A stretch of 64,000 nucleotides of DNA, from the NCBI RefSeq assembly GCF_003065425.1, contig NZ_CP026949.1, positions 248,001 to 312,000 of the forward strand, given 5' to 3'. A model generated the notes under the pieces. The model did not search any database, had not been told where the DNA came from, and saw only the letters and a list, made by a program, of their open reading frames with translations. The stretch is from Mycetocola zhujimingii. Its GTDB lineage: Bacteria > Actinomycetota > Actinomycetes > Actinomycetales > Microbacteriaceae. Below are positions 17,121 through 26,100 of this stretch, piece by piece. The first letter of the stretch is position 1; the number at the start of each line of letters is the position of its first letter. Both the position numbers and the translations under genes were made by a program.

Positions 17121-18544
17121 TGGCCGGCGCATTCGAGGGCTCGCCCCCTGACTACGACCTGATCGTGATCGGGGCAGGCCCCGTCGGAGAAAATGTGGCT
17201 GATTACGCCGCGAAGCGTGGCATCCGTGTCGCGATCGTCGAATCCGAGCTCGTCGGTGGCGAATGCTCCTACTGGGCGTGCATGCCTTCCAAGGCGCTGC
17301 TGCGCAGCGGGCACGTTCTGCGTGCCGCCCAGCGACTGGATGGCACTCGGCAGGCGGTCACCGGTGAACTGGATGTTCCGGCGGTTCTTGCCCGCAGGAA
17401 CACGTTCACGAGCGAGTGGAAGGACGACGGCCAGGTCGACTGGTTGAACTCCGCCGGTATCGATCTGATCCGGGGTCACGCTCGCCTCACGGGTCCACGC
17501 ACCCTCGCCGTGAACGGCCGGGACTACACAGCGAGGGCCGTCGCGGTCGCGACAGGCTCCGTCCCCGTGTTGCCCGACATCCCAGAGCTCGCCGCGGCCA
17601 ACCCGTGGGGAACCCGGGAAGCGACCAGTGCGTCGGCCGCTCCGGCCCGGCTGCTGGTGCTCGGCGGAGGTGTCGCCGGCACCGAACTCGCCACCGCCTG
17701 GGCATCCCTCGGCTCCGACGTGACCCTCCTGTCCCGGGGTCCTCTCCTGGAACGCGAAGAACCCTTCGCTGGCGAACTCGTCACGAAGGCGCTCAGGGAG
17801 ATGGGTGTCGACGTGCGCATCGGCGTCAGTCCGACGGGTGTTCACCGCGACGAGGCCGGTGTTGTAACGACCACACTCGACGATGGCAGCACGGTGGTGA
17901 CGGATGAAATCCTCGTCTCCACTGGCCGCCGCCCGAACACGCTCGACCTCGGCGTCGACACGGTCGGCTTCATCCCCGGGGAGAAGCTGAGCGTCGATGA
18001 CACCATGCTCGTCACGGGCACCGACTGGCTCTACGCCGTCGGTGACGTGAACGGACGCGCGCTTCTCACGCATCAGGGCAAGTACCAGGCCCGCGCCGCG
18101 GGGGAGGTCATCGCTGCCAGGCTCAGCGGCGGCGACGTGCATGATGCTCCCTGGGGCGGCCACGTCGCAACCGCTGATCACGCCGCCGTGCCCCACGTGA
18201 TCTTCACAGATCCCGAGGTCGCCGGAGTCGGATTGACCGAAGCCCAGGCGCGGGCCAGGGGGCTGAATGTGACGACCGTGGAATATGACCTCGGCTGGGT
18301 TGCGGGAGCGAAATTGCACGCCGATGGTTACGAAGGCCACGCGAAACTCGTCATCGATGAGGACCGCCACATCATCGCCGGGGCAACCTTCGTCGGCCAG
18401 GATGTCGCAGACCTGCTGCACTCGGCAACCATTGCGATCGTCGGTGAAGTCCCGATCGACCGGCTCTGGCACGCCGTCCCCTCCTATCCCACCATCAGCG
18501 AGGTCTGGCTCCGACTCCTCGAAACCTACGGTCGGCCGAACTGA
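17120..18544 (+). CDS. FAD-dependent pyridine nucleotide-disulfide oxidoreductase (dihydrolipoamide dehydrogenase-like)
   Basis: The 474-residue protein starts with an FAD Rossmann motif (VIGAGPVGENVADYA). A redox-active C-x4-C follows (ECSYWACMPSKALL), which differs from the classical lipoamide dehydrogenase CLNVGC. A second nucleotide-binding motif, LGGGVAGTELATAW, and the C-terminal dimerisation domain (HAVPSYPTISEVW) are present. It is related to dihydrolipoamide dehydrogenase and mercuric reductase, but no other 2-oxo acid dehydrogenase subunit is nearby, so the substrate is unknown. It shares 1 bp with the DUF308 gene and is followed by an EthD gene. Confidence 0.87.
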   Translation: MAGAFEGSPPDYDLIVIGAGPVGENVADYAAKRGIRVAIVESELVGGECSYWACMPSKALLRSGHVLRAAQRLDGTRQAVTGELDVPAVLARRNTFTSEWKDDGQVDWLNSAGIDLIRGHARLTGPRTLAVNGRDYTARAVAVATGSVPVLPDIPELAAANPWGTREATSASAAPARLLVLGGGVAGTELATAWASLGSDVTLLSRGPLLEREEPFAGELVTKALREMGVDVRIGVSPTGVHRDEAGVVTTTLDDGSTVVTDEILVSTGRRPNTLDLGVDTVGFIPGEKLSVDDTMLVTGTDWLYAVGDVNGRALLTHQGKYQARAAGEVIAARLSGGDVHDAPWGGHVATADHAAVPHVIFTDPEVAGVGLTEAQARARGLNVTTVEYDLGWVAGAKLHADGYEGHAKLVIDEDRHIIAGATFVGQDVADLLHSATIAIVGEVPIDRLWHAVPSYPTISEVWLRLLETYGRPN

Positions 18545-18593
18545 GCCCCAACCACACCCAACGAACAAACACCCATTGGAAGGAAAGAAGCAA

Positions 18594-18899
18594 ATGCCTA
18601 CGAAGATCACCATCATCATCAATAACCCCACCGACGCGGATGCGTTTGAAGCGGGCTATCCCGAGATCGTCTCGCTGGCCCAGCAACTCCCCGGCCTGCG
18701 CCGCACGGAATCCGCGAAGGTCTGGCCCAAGGAAGACGGAACTCCCACCCCGTCGCATCGCACCCTCGATCTGTACTTTGACAGCTACGACGACGCGTCA
18801 GCCGCTGTCTCTACTCCCGCCGCTGGTGAGTTCTTCCAGCGCCTCGTCGGTACAGGAACACCTTTCACCGGGCTTTTCTCCGATATCGAAACGCTCTAG
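18594..18899 (+). CDS. EthD family protein
   Basis: This 101-residue protein (MPTKITIIINNPTDADAFE) has the EthD dimeric alpha+beta barrel pattern, with a P-G-L near residue 34 and 'LDLYFDSYDDASAAV' near the middle. EthD was named from the ethyl tert-butyl ether degradation cluster; most family members have no known reaction. ATG 18594 follows GGAAGGAAAGAAG. It ends the set DUF308-oxidoreductase-EthD and is followed at once by a strong hairpin. Confidence 0.85.
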   Translation: MPTKITIIINNPTDADAFEAGYPEIVSLAQQLPGLRRTESAKVWPKEDGTPTPSHRTLDLYFDSYDDASAAVSTPAAGEFFQRLVGTGTPFTGLFSDIETL

Positions 18900-18909
18900 A
18901 ACCAACCGA

Positions 18910-18944
18910 GACCGCGCCCGACGTAACCTGCGTCGGGCGCGGTC
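18910..18944 (+). terminator. Strong hairpin terminator after the EthD gene
   Basis: GACCGCGCCCGACG pairs perfectly over 14 bp with its complement around a TAACCTG loop. There is no T-tract, as is common in high-GC actinobacteria. Confidence 0.8.
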
Positions 18945-18967
18945 GCCCGCATGTCGAAGAGGGGCTC

Positions 18968-20290
18968 ATGCGGAGCGGGTATCGTCAAGTAATGAGCCAA
19001 ACGCAAGGATCCGCGACAGCCCACACCGGACCCGAATGGGTGGACCACGTGATCTGGTGGCGGGTGTATCCGCTGGGCTTCGTCGGTGCGTTTCCTGAGT
19101 CAGACGCCGGGCCGGCCACGCCGGATGAGCACCGGTTGCTTCGCCTGATTCCGTGGCTCGACCATGTGATCGAGCTCGGTGCTTCCGGTATCGCGCTCGG
19201 CCCGGTCTTTGCGTCATCAACGCACGGGTACGACACCATCGACCACTTCAGTATCGACCCGCGCCTGGGTACCGATGAGGACTTCGCAACCCTCGTTGGT
19301 GAAGCGCGGGCGCGAGGCCTTCGCATCCAGCTCGACGGCGTCTTCAACCACGTCGGACGCGAGCACCCGCTCGTTGCGCAGGATTCAGAGGCGCTCAAGC
19401 GAACCAGCGACGGCGGCCTGGTGGCGTTCGAGGGCCACGATGCGCTGGTCGAACTCGACCCGGCGCAGCCGGAGACCAGGCGCCTCGTCGTCGACGTGAT
19501 GCGGCACTGGCTCGATCGCGGTGCTGACGCGTGGCGGCTCGATGCCGCGTACCGGCTGCCGCCAGACTTCTGGGCGGCGGTCCTGCCCGAGGTGCGCCGT
19601 ACACATCCGGATGCCTGGTTCGAGGCGGAGGTGATCCACGGCGAATACACCGCGTTCGTCAATGAGGGAACCGTCGACAGCGTCACCCAATACGAGCTGT
19701 GGAAGGCGATCTGGTCGAGCATCGACGAGGGTAATTTCTGGGAGCTGGCCTGGGCACTCGGCCGCCACAATGAGATGCTCAGCTCGTTTGTGCCGACGAC
19801 CTTCATCGGAAACCACGACGTCACCCGGATCGCGTCGGCGATCACGGATGCCCGGCATCACCCGCACGCGATCGTGCTGTTGGCCACGCTCGGGGGCACT
19901 CCGACGGTCTACGCAGGTGATGAGTGGGGCTTCCGCGGGGTCAAGGAGGAGCGCGCTGGCGGTGATGACGTCATTCGCCCCGAGTTCCCGATTGACGGGC
20001 CCGCCTCCGTGCAGGTCGAGGACCCGGCAATCGAGCCGCTCTACCAGGAGCTCCTTGGCCTGCGGCGGCGCCACCCGTGGTTGCACCGCGCCACGACTGC
20101 CGAGCCGCGGGCTCTCAGCAACGAGCACCTCGAGATCGATGTGGTCTGTGAGGGGGAGCGCCTGACTGTCGCCTTGAACCTCGGCGATGACACGTTCCCG
20201 CTCGCTGAAGGCAGCGTGCTCGCCGCGGATCCGGCCACCCGGGAGACCCCGGGCCAGCTCGCGGCGCACGGGTGGGCCATCGTCGGTTGA
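18968..20290 (+). CDS. GH13 alpha-amylase family glycosidase
   Basis: The 440-residue protein has GH13 hallmarks: LDGVFNHVG (region I), ADAWRLDAAY with the nucleophile Asp (region II), FEAEV with the acid/base Glu (region III) and FIGNHD (region IV). No signal peptide is visible, so it should act in the cytoplasm on short maltooligosaccharides, trehalose or similar glucosides. ATG 18968 is preceded by GAAGAGGGG; ATG 18992 is an alternative. It stands alone between a terminator and a leftward operon. The exact substrate cannot be read from the sequence. Confidence 0.87.
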   Translation: MRSGYRQVMSQTQGSATAHTGPEWVDHVIWWRVYPLGFVGAFPESDAGPATPDEHRLLRLIPWLDHVIELGASGIALGPVFASSTHGYDTIDHFSIDPRLGTDEDFATLVGEARARGLRIQLDGVFNHVGREHPLVAQDSEALKRTSDGGLVAFEGHDALVELDPAQPETRRLVVDVMRHWLDRGADAWRLDAAYRLPPDFWAAVLPEVRRTHPDAWFEAEVIHGEYTAFVNEGTVDSVTQYELWKAIWSSIDEGNFWELAWALGRHNEMLSSFVPTTFIGNHDVTRIASAITDARHHPHAIVLLATLGGTPTVYAGDEWGFRGVKEERAGGDDVIRPEFPIDGPASVQVEDPAIEPLYQELLGLRRRHPWLHRATTAEPRALSNEHLEIDVVCEGERLTVALNLGDDTFPLAEGSVLAADPATRETPGQLAAHGWAIVG

Positions 20291-20313
20291 GGTGACGAGC
20301 CGGGCAGTGCCCC

Positions 20314-21069
20314 TTACTCCTGACGGGGCCGCATCCTCTCGGCCGTAATAGCGACCGCAGCGGCGACGAGCTCGGCATTCCCGTGCGCTAAGGAACCGTC
20401 GGGCAGCTCGAGGGTGTCTTCGAGGCCGATTCTGGTGTCCAGCCCCGCGGAGACCGCCATCCCGAGGATCGGCCACGCCGAGCGTTCCTCGCCGTGGAGC
20501 AGGATCGGAATGGTCGGATCCGCACGTCGTACGAGCGCGATGAGCTCCTCCGCCGCCGGTTTCCCCACCTCGCCGGGCAGATCCGCAACCTCGATCAACG
20601 TGCGCAGGCACGAGGAACGGATCGGCGACGACGCCCATCTGCGAGCACCGTCGATGTTCCAGATTCCTGCCTCCACGCCCACGCCGCGATCGAGGAGCAG
20701 GCGCGCCACGTCTTCCGCACCGTCTTCGTGCCAGTTGACCGAAGCGAAATCCGGCAGAACCGACCAGGCCGAGATCATCGCCAGCCGGGCCGTGGCATCC
20801 GGTGCGGTCCATTCGCCAGTGGTGACCCCGATCGGGATGCCGGGACACGACGCACGCAGGGCGGCAACCCACGAAGCGACATCCGTGGATTCGAGGCTGT
20901 CATCCCCGCGGCTGTTCCTGGGGTGGACGTGAAGCGAGTGTGCTCCGGCCCTCACCGCTGCGATCGCCTCGGCGGTCATCGGTGTTGCACTGAGCCTGGG
21001 GTGCTCGTTGGCCGGCCTCGCGCCATTCAGGCACGCCTGGAGCAGGGAACGGTCCATCTGGTTCAGCAC
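20314..21069 (-). CDS. BKACE family (DUF849) beta-keto acid cleavage enzyme
   Basis: The 251-residue protein has the BKACE layout. The start resembles 'LQACLNGARPA', H-x-H metal ligands occur in SLHVHPRNSRG (about residue 47), and LPDFASVNWHED and 'PILLHGE' follow. BKACE enzymes condense a beta-keto acid with acetyl-CoA to give acetoacetate and a CoA ester; the founding member, Kce, cleaves 3-keto-5-aminohexanoate in lysine fermentation. GTG 21069 lies 9 bp after the response-regulator stop, so it may be read with the two-component operon. The substrate is unknown. The protein is shorter than many BKACEs (~275-310). Confidence 0.82.
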   Translation of the reverse strand: MLNQMDRSLLQACLNGARPANEHPRLSATPMTAEAIAAVRAGAHSLHVHPRNSRGDDSLESTDVASWVAALRASCPGIPIGVTTGEWTAPDATARLAMISAWSVLPDFASVNWHEDGAEDVARLLLDRGVGVEAGIWNIDGARRWASSPIRSSCLRTLIEVADLPGEVGKPAAEELIALVRRADPTIPILLHGEERSAWPILGMAVSAGLDTRIGLEDTLELPDGSLAHGNAELVAAAVAITAERMRPRQE

Positions 21070-21078
21070 GTCCCCGCC

Positions 21079-21741
21079 TTACATCGCCGACGAAACGACA
21101 CCGTTGGTGAAGGCCCACACGACGGCCTGCAGCCGGTCTCGCGCACCGGTCTTTGTGAGGATGCCGGCGAGGTGGTACTTCACCGTCGTCGGTTCGATGA
21201 ACAACCGCTCGGCGATTTCCTGGTTGGAGAGCCCCTCGCTCAGGAGTGCCAGAATTTCCAGTTCCCGGGCGGTGAGCGGCACTGAGGGTGGCGTCTGGAT
21301 GCGATCCGGTCGCCTCCTTCGGTTGGCGAACTCGGAGATCACCCGGCGGGTCAGGCGCTGGTCGAGGGTTCCATCACCGCGGGCCACGGAACGGATGGAA
21401 CCGAGCAGCGTCTCCTCGTCGGCGCCCTTGAGCAGGAACCCGGCCGCCCCGGCCTCCAGCGCCCCGAAGACGTAGTCGTCGAGATCGAATGTGGTGACGA
21501 CGAGCACGCTCGTGGTGTTCGAGGGATCCGACATGATCGCTCGTGTTGCCGAAATACCGTCGAGCCCCGGCATCCGGATGTCCATGCAGATAACGTCCGG
21601 GTGCTGCTCCTTCGCGAGCGCTACGGCCTCATAGCCGTCTTTGGCCTCACCGATAACCTGGATGTCGTCCTCCTGGTCGAGGATCACGGACAGGCCGGCG
21701 CGCACGATTTTCTGGTCGTCGGCAATGGCAACGGTAATCAT
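21079..21741 (-). CDS. NarL/LuxR-type response regulator
   Basis: The 220-residue protein has an N-terminal receiver domain with the phospho-acceptor Asp in CMDIRMPG (about residue 54), and a C-terminal LuxR helix-turn-helix (LTARELEILALLSEGLSNQEIAERL, about residues 153-177). Its ATG overlaps the kinase stop by 4 bp, so the two proteins are a cognate pair. It probably controls the ABC exporter upstream, as in many actinobacterial sensor-regulator-ABC operons. Confidence 0.93.
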   Translation of the reverse strand: MITVAIADDQKIVRAGLSVILDQEDDIQVIGEAKDGYEAVALAKEQHPDVICMDIRMPGLDGISATRAIMSDPSNTTSVLVVTTFDLDDYVFGALEAGAAGFLLKGADEETLLGSIRSVARGDGTLDQRLTRRVISEFANRRRRPDRIQTPPSVPLTARELEILALLSEGLSNQEIAERLFIEPTTVKYHLAGILTKTGARDRLQAVVWAFTNGVVSSAM

Positions 21742-22982
21742 GACTGCACTCCGTCGTAGGGGATCTCGAGGATATTCGCCCAGCCGCCGTCGGCGCTCGG
21801 CCCGGTTGTGAGCCTGCCGCCGATCAGGTCGGCGCGTTCCGCCATGCCCACGAGCCCGAATCGAGGTCGCGAACCGGACTCCGGAGCCACGGCCTGCGAC
21901 GCAGGCCCGTTGCGTACCGTCACGCGCAGGGCGTTCTCGCCGTACTCCAGCTCAACGGAGCGAGGCGAGCCGGGCGCGTGCCTGGCGGCATTCGCGAGTG
22001 ACTCCTGCACCATTCGGTACACGGTGATGCCGGTGAGCGGGCCGATATCGACCGGAGTTCCGGTCTCCGACAGGGCCACAGGGCTTCCCGCGGCGGATGC
22101 CTCGGTGATGAGGCCCGGCAGCTGCTCGATCGACGGAACGGGGGCGAGCGAACCCTCTCCGTCGGCGCGGAGCAGGCCGACCGTCTGGCGAAGGTTATTC
22201 AGCGTGGTTCGAGCGTCACTCTGAACGCGGCGGATGTATTTCCCAGCGCGGTCCGGATCCGTCGCCCGCAACGCGTCAGCGGCCTGGGCGCTGACGATGA
22301 TGCCCGTCAGGTGGTGGGCCGCGATGTCGTGCAGTTCCCGTGCCATGAGTGCGCGCTCCTCGCGCACGGCATCCTGCGCCAGGCGTTCTCGTTCTCTCTC
22401 GGCGGCATCCGCCCGCTCGCGCAACGCCTCAACGAGTCGAGCGCGACCATCGACGACCTCGGCAAGGATCACTGGCAGGCCGAACGTGAGAGCCGCACGC
22501 AGTAGTGCGAACGGCAACGCCAGCTCGCCGGGCACTTCGAGGCTGGACTGGACGGTGATGATCGTGAGGACGACGGATGCCACAGCGATGGCAGCGGGAA
22601 GCAGGTAATGGGATGCCTCACGGCGCTCGCGGGTGTACGAATAGACGGCGATGATGACCGCGAATGTGCCGGTGCTCGCCTCCCCGGAAGAGATGAGCAA
22701 CATCACACCGTCGAGCGCCGCCGTAACGATCAGTACGACCACGGGGGCGCGGTACCGCCCCAGCAGGACCACCGCCTGGGCGAGCACGATCACGCCGGGA
22801 AGCCAGGGGTATCTCTGGCCGGCGGACTCGCTGTCGACGACCGCCACTCCGATCACGTAGCCGATGCCGAGGAGAGCCGTCAGCACAACGGGAGTACCCC
22901 GCCAGAGCGCGTTGCGAACGCTGCTCTGGCGGGGCGATGTGGTCATCCGACCATTGTCCGGCACGGGGTGCTCAGATGTCAC
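21738..22982 (-). CDS. Sensor histidine kinase (HisKA_3 type)
   Basis: The protein is up to 414 residues. Several hydrophobic segments in the first ~170 residues form the membrane sensor part. The HisKA_3 phospho-acceptor motif RELHDIAAHHL is near residue 217, and a degenerate-spaced HATPase domain with 'FGLVGMAERADLIGG' ends the protein. GTG 22982 overlaps the permease stop; ATG 22946 (MTTSPRQ) is an alternative start, and neither has a strong ribosome site. It phosphorylates the response regulator encoded by the overlapping downstream gene. Confidence 0.9.
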   Translation of the reverse strand: MTSEHPVPDNGRMTTSPRQSSVRNALWRGTPVVLTALLGIGYVIGVAVVDSESAGQRYPWLPGVIVLAQAVVLLGRYRAPVVVLIVTAALDGVMLLISSGEASTGTFAVIIAVYSYTRERREASHYLLPAAIAVASVVLTIITVQSSLEVPGELALPFALLRAALTFGLPVILAEVVDGRARLVEALRERADAAERERERLAQDAVREERALMARELHDIAAHHLTGIIVSAQAADALRATDPDRAGKYIRRVQSDARTTLNNLRQTVGLLRADGEGSLAPVPSIEQLPGLITEASAAGSPVALSETGTPVDIGPLTGITVYRMVQESLANAARHAPGSPRSVELEYGENALRVTVRNGPASQAVAPESGSRPRFGLVGMAERADLIGGRLTTGPSADGGWANILEIPYDGVQS

Positions 22983-23796
22983 GGGATCGCATGGCCGCTC
23001 CCGCCGCTGCCGTCACCACGGCGATGAGCGCCGCGAGTGCCGCAACGGCGATGAGAGGCGGGATGCTGCCCGCCACGCCCGGAGAGACGGCAGCCTGTCC
23101 GAGTGACAGCGGCATCAGCTGCGCCCAGACCGGCAGGGAGCCGGTGACGAGCTGGATGGTGGCCTGCGCGATAAGTTCGAACAGGAGCACGCCGAGCGTG
23201 ATGAGCACGCCCCCCAGCTGATTGCGAGCGAGGATGCCGATGGCCAGCCCGAGAAGCCCAAGCAGGGGCACCACGAGAGCACCGCGTCCCAGAACTCCGA
23301 GGAGGTCCGGAATGCTGACGGCCAGGTCGGTTTGCGCGAGCGTGAGCGAGATCAGCAGCGTCGCAACGCTGACGACCGCGTACGCGACCCCGACAACCGC
23401 CCCGACGATGGCCATTGCGCCCACCTTCGCCGCGAGGATCCGTCCGCGACGGGGTTCTGCCAGCGCGGTGGGGACGATCCCGCCGAACCGGTAGTCCGTG
23501 GTGCCCGCGAGGACGCCGAGCATGAGCACCGCGAGCACCGCGATACCGATGGAGCCAGCGCCCGTTGAAGAACCGAGCGGACTGACCGCGGCGAGTTGTG
23601 CTGCCGCAGAGGTGAGCTCGAACGCGGGAAGGTCATCTCCCAGCGCTTCCCGGCCAGGGCCGATGGCGCCGCTCGCGAGGGCGGGGAGAACGGTGACGAG
23701 GGTGACCTGTGTTGCGATGAGACCGGCAATGCCGACGCCGATCGCTGCCTTGGTTGCTCGAGTCGTGGTGACTTTGAGCAGTTCTGCGCGGATCAT
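22972..23796 (-). CDS. ABC-2 type transporter permease
   Basis: The 274-residue protein has about six hydrophobic segments, with a polar extracytoplasmic-type loop after the first. This is the arrangement of single-subunit ABC-2 permeases. Its start overlaps the ATPase stop by 1 bp and it overlaps the kinase start. With the ATPase it should form an exporter, perhaps for an antimicrobial, lipid or peptide; the substrate is unknown. Confidence 0.85.
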   Translation of the reverse strand: MIRAELLKVTTTRATKAAIGVGIAGLIATQVTLVTVLPALASGAIGPGREALGDDLPAFELTSAAAQLAAVSPLGSSTGAGSIGIAVLAVLMLGVLAGTTDYRFGGIVPTALAEPRRGRILAAKVGAMAIVGAVVGVAYAVVSVATLLISLTLAQTDLAVSIPDLLGVLGRGALVVPLLGLLGLAIGILARNQLGGVLITLGVLLFELIAQATIQLVTGSLPVWAQLMPLSLGQAAVSPGVAGSIPPLIAVAALAALIAVVTAAAGAAMRSRDI

Positions 23797-24584
23797 CAGC
23801 GCACCCCCGCACTTGTCGAGGTGAGATCGAGATAGTAGCTCTCGAGGTCTCCTCCGTGGGCGTCGACCGTGGAGCGAAGGTCGCCGGATGCCGCGACCCT
23901 GCCCGCTGCGATCACGACGATGTCATCGGCGACAAGCGCCACCTCCGACAGGACGTGGGACGACAGGAGGACTGAGCCGCCGGCATCCGCGAAGGAACGG
24001 ATGAGCTGGCGAAGCCAGTGCATCCCCGCAGGGTCGAGGCCGTTTGCCGGCTCGTCGAGGATCAGGATGGACGGCTCGCCGAGCAGTGCTGCGGCCAGCG
24101 CCAGTCGCTGCTTCATGCCGAGCGAGTAGCCGCCGATCCGCCGGTCGGCCGCTGTGCTCAGGTCAACGTCATTGAGCACGGCGTCGATCCGGGGCTGAGC
24201 AACGCCGATCTGCGCTGCGGCGATACGGAGGTGCTCCCTGCCGGTGCGGCCCGGGTGCAGTCCTGCCGAATCGAGGAGCGCCCCGATGGTCTGTGCAGGC
24301 TGCTCGAGGTCGCGGTATCGGCGTCCGTGGATGAGTGCCTCCCCACTGTCGGGAGCGGCGAGGCCGAGGATCATGCGGGTGGTGGTGGTCTTGCCGGCGC
24401 CGTTCGGGCCGAGGAGACCGACAACCCGACCGTCGAAGACGTCGAATGAGACGTCCTCGACGGCGGGGTGTCCGGAGAAGGACTTACTCAGCCCGCGAAT
24501 CGCGAGGGCTGGTGATGTGGAATTCGTCATGTCCCCAGCGTGCTGCGGCCCGTCGGTCGGCGCCCCATCCTCAAGGACAGTCAT
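23796..24584 (-). CDS. ABC transporter ATP-binding protein
   Basis: The 262-residue ATPase has Walker A GPNGAGKTTT, a degenerate signature (SLGMKQRL), and Walker B with ILDEPANGLDP. The C-terminal D-loop/H-loop part is that of DrrA/BcrA-type exporters. ATG 24584 is chosen because GGAGG lies about 9 nt upstream; the open frame extends to 24680 without a ribosome site, and ATG 24530 is a shorter option. It is the first gene of the leftward operon ATPase-permease-kinase-regulator-BKACE and diverges from the serine hydrolase gene. Confidence 0.9.
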   Translation of the reverse strand: MTVLEDGAPTDGPQHAGDMTNSTSPALAIRGLSKSFSGHPAVEDVSFDVFDGRVVGLLGPNGAGKTTTTRMILGLAAPDSGEALIHGRRYRDLEQPAQTIGALLDSAGLHPGRTGREHLRIAAAQIGVAQPRIDAVLNDVDLSTAADRRIGGYSLGMKQRLALAAALLGEPSILILDEPANGLDPAGMHWLRQLIRSFADAGGSVLLSSHVLSEVALVADDIVVIAAGRVAASGDLRSTVDAHGGDLESYYLDLTSTSAGVR

Positions 24585-24718
24585 GATCCTGTCCCTCCGG
24601 GCGGGGCGCGAGCGTATGTATCTGGCGAGGCTGGACCTGTCCGATTCGGACAGCGGAAGTCTCAACACGATCCAGCTCACTCAGCCTGGAGCACCTCAAT
24701 CACAAGGGAAGAAACGAC

Positions 24719-25966
24719 ATGTCCATGAATCAGCAGGAATCACAGAACACCGTTGAACCAGCGGCGATCCAGCCGAGCAGGCGCCGTGGCGTCATCATCG
24801 CGACGACCAGCGTGCTGGCCGTTGGAGCGTTGGTCGCCGGCGCGTGGGGTGCCGGTGCGTGGTCGGATGCCGCGCCGGTGGAAAAAGAGGCGACCGCTAA
24901 GAACTCTGTCATCCAGGAACACCTCGACGACCTGGTCGATCTCGGTTTTCCCGCAGCGCTCGCCTCGTTCACCAACCCCGACGGGGAGCACGAGGACTAC
25001 GTGGCCGGGGTCGGGAACCTCACGACCGACGAACCGGTACCCGTCGACGGGGAAGTGCGGATGGGGAGCAACACGAAGACGTTCACCTCCGTCGCTGTGC
25101 TGCAGCTCGTCGAGGACGGTCAGGTTGCACTTGATGAGCCCATCGACACCTACCTGCCGGGTCTGGTCACGGGTGATGGCGTCGACGGCACGCGCATCAC
25201 CGTGCGTCATTTGCTGCAGCAGATGTCAGGACTCCCCGAATACGCCGACGAGATCGCGATGGACTTTGAGAAGGTACAGAGTGTCTACACATCGCCACGG
25301 GACCTCCTCGATATCGCGCTCAGCAAGCCGGCGGGCTTTGCCGCCGGTGAGCGCTGGGAGTACAGCAACACGAACTATCTGGTGCTCGGCCTTCTGATCG
25401 AACGCGTGGCCGAACGGCCGCTCTTCGAGGTGATCACCGAACGGATCATTGAGCCGCTGGGGCTTGAACACACCTACTTCCCGACGGTCGGCGAGAAAAC
25501 ACTCCGCGGCGAGCACCCTTCGGGGTACCACATCAATTCGGATGGTGACTTCTATGACGTGAGCGCGCTTGACCCGTCATGGGGCTGGGCCGCCGGTCAG
25601 ATCGTCGCAAGTCCGAGCGACCTGAACGAGTTCACGAGGGCCGTCCTCGACGGGCGGCTGCTGGGCGAGGAGATGACAACCGAGATGCAGAAGACGGTGC
25701 CGGCCGAGGAAGGCCTGTGGCCAGGAGCGGGGTACGGTCTCGGTTTGCAGAGCTACCCGCTGAGCTGCGGCGGCGTGATCTGGGGGCACGGTGGCGACAT
25801 CCACGGCTTCCAGACGCGCAACGGTGTGGCCTCCGACGGAACAGCATTCACGGTTGCCGTCACCGCTCTGCCCTGGGCCTTCATCGCTGAGGAGGACGAG
25901 CCGCGGATGATGGACACCTACAAGGCGGTAACGGATGCCGTCGATGCGGCCTTCTGCGAAGACTGA
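24719..25966 (+). CDS. Membrane-anchored serine hydrolase (class C beta-lactamase / D-Ala-D-Ala carboxypeptidase family)
   Basis: The 415-residue protein has a short cytoplasmic N-terminus, one hydrophobic segment (about residues 22-46) that acts as signal anchor, and a beta-lactamase/transpeptidase-like domain. Catalytic motifs are S-N-T-K (MGSNTKTF, about residue 118), Y-S-N (EYSNTNY, about residue 218) and H-G-G (GHGGDIHG) in place of K-T-G. Family members hydrolyse D-amino acid peptides or esters outside the membrane. It diverges from an ABC/two-component operon that may respond to cell-wall stress. A beta-lactam resistance role is not shown. Confidence 0.87.
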   Translation: MSMNQQESQNTVEPAAIQPSRRRGVIIATTSVLAVGALVAGAWGAGAWSDAAPVEKEATAKNSVIQEHLDDLVDLGFPAALASFTNPDGEHEDYVAGVGNLTTDEPVPVDGEVRMGSNTKTFTSVAVLQLVEDGQVALDEPIDTYLPGLVTGDGVDGTRITVRHLLQQMSGLPEYADEIAMDFEKVQSVYTSPRDLLDIALSKPAGFAAGERWEYSNTNYLVLGLLIERVAERPLFEVITERIIEPLGLEHTYFPTVGEKTLRGEHPSGYHINSDGDFYDVSALDPSWGWAAGQIVASPSDLNEFTRAVLDGRLLGEEMTTEMQKTVPAEEGLWPGAGYGLGLQSYPLSCGGVIWGHGGDIHGFQTRNGVASDGTAFTVAVTALPWAFIAEEDEPRMMDTYKAVTDAVDAAFCED

Positions 25967-25989
25967 CGCCGAGCATCCGGTCACCAGCG

Positions 25990-26025
25990 CTTCCGGCGCC
26001 AGCCTCTTGAGGTTGGCGCCGGAAG
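25990..26025 (+). terminator. Hairpin terminator after the serine hydrolase gene
   Basis: CTTCCGGCGCCAGCC pairs with GGTTGGCGCCGGAAG (14 of 15 positions) around a 6-nt loop and is followed by TTGTTG. Confidence 0.75.
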
Positions 26026-26100
26026 TTGTTGGGTGCGAACCGCACGATGCCACGCTAAGCTCCAGCCAGGATGCTCGCAGCCGAGTGCCAGAGGTGGGAA

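Noticed and set aside
17051-18631. A 526-codon open frame on the minus strand
   Set aside because: It mirrors the disulfide oxidoreductase gene, whose motifs and codon use are convincing.
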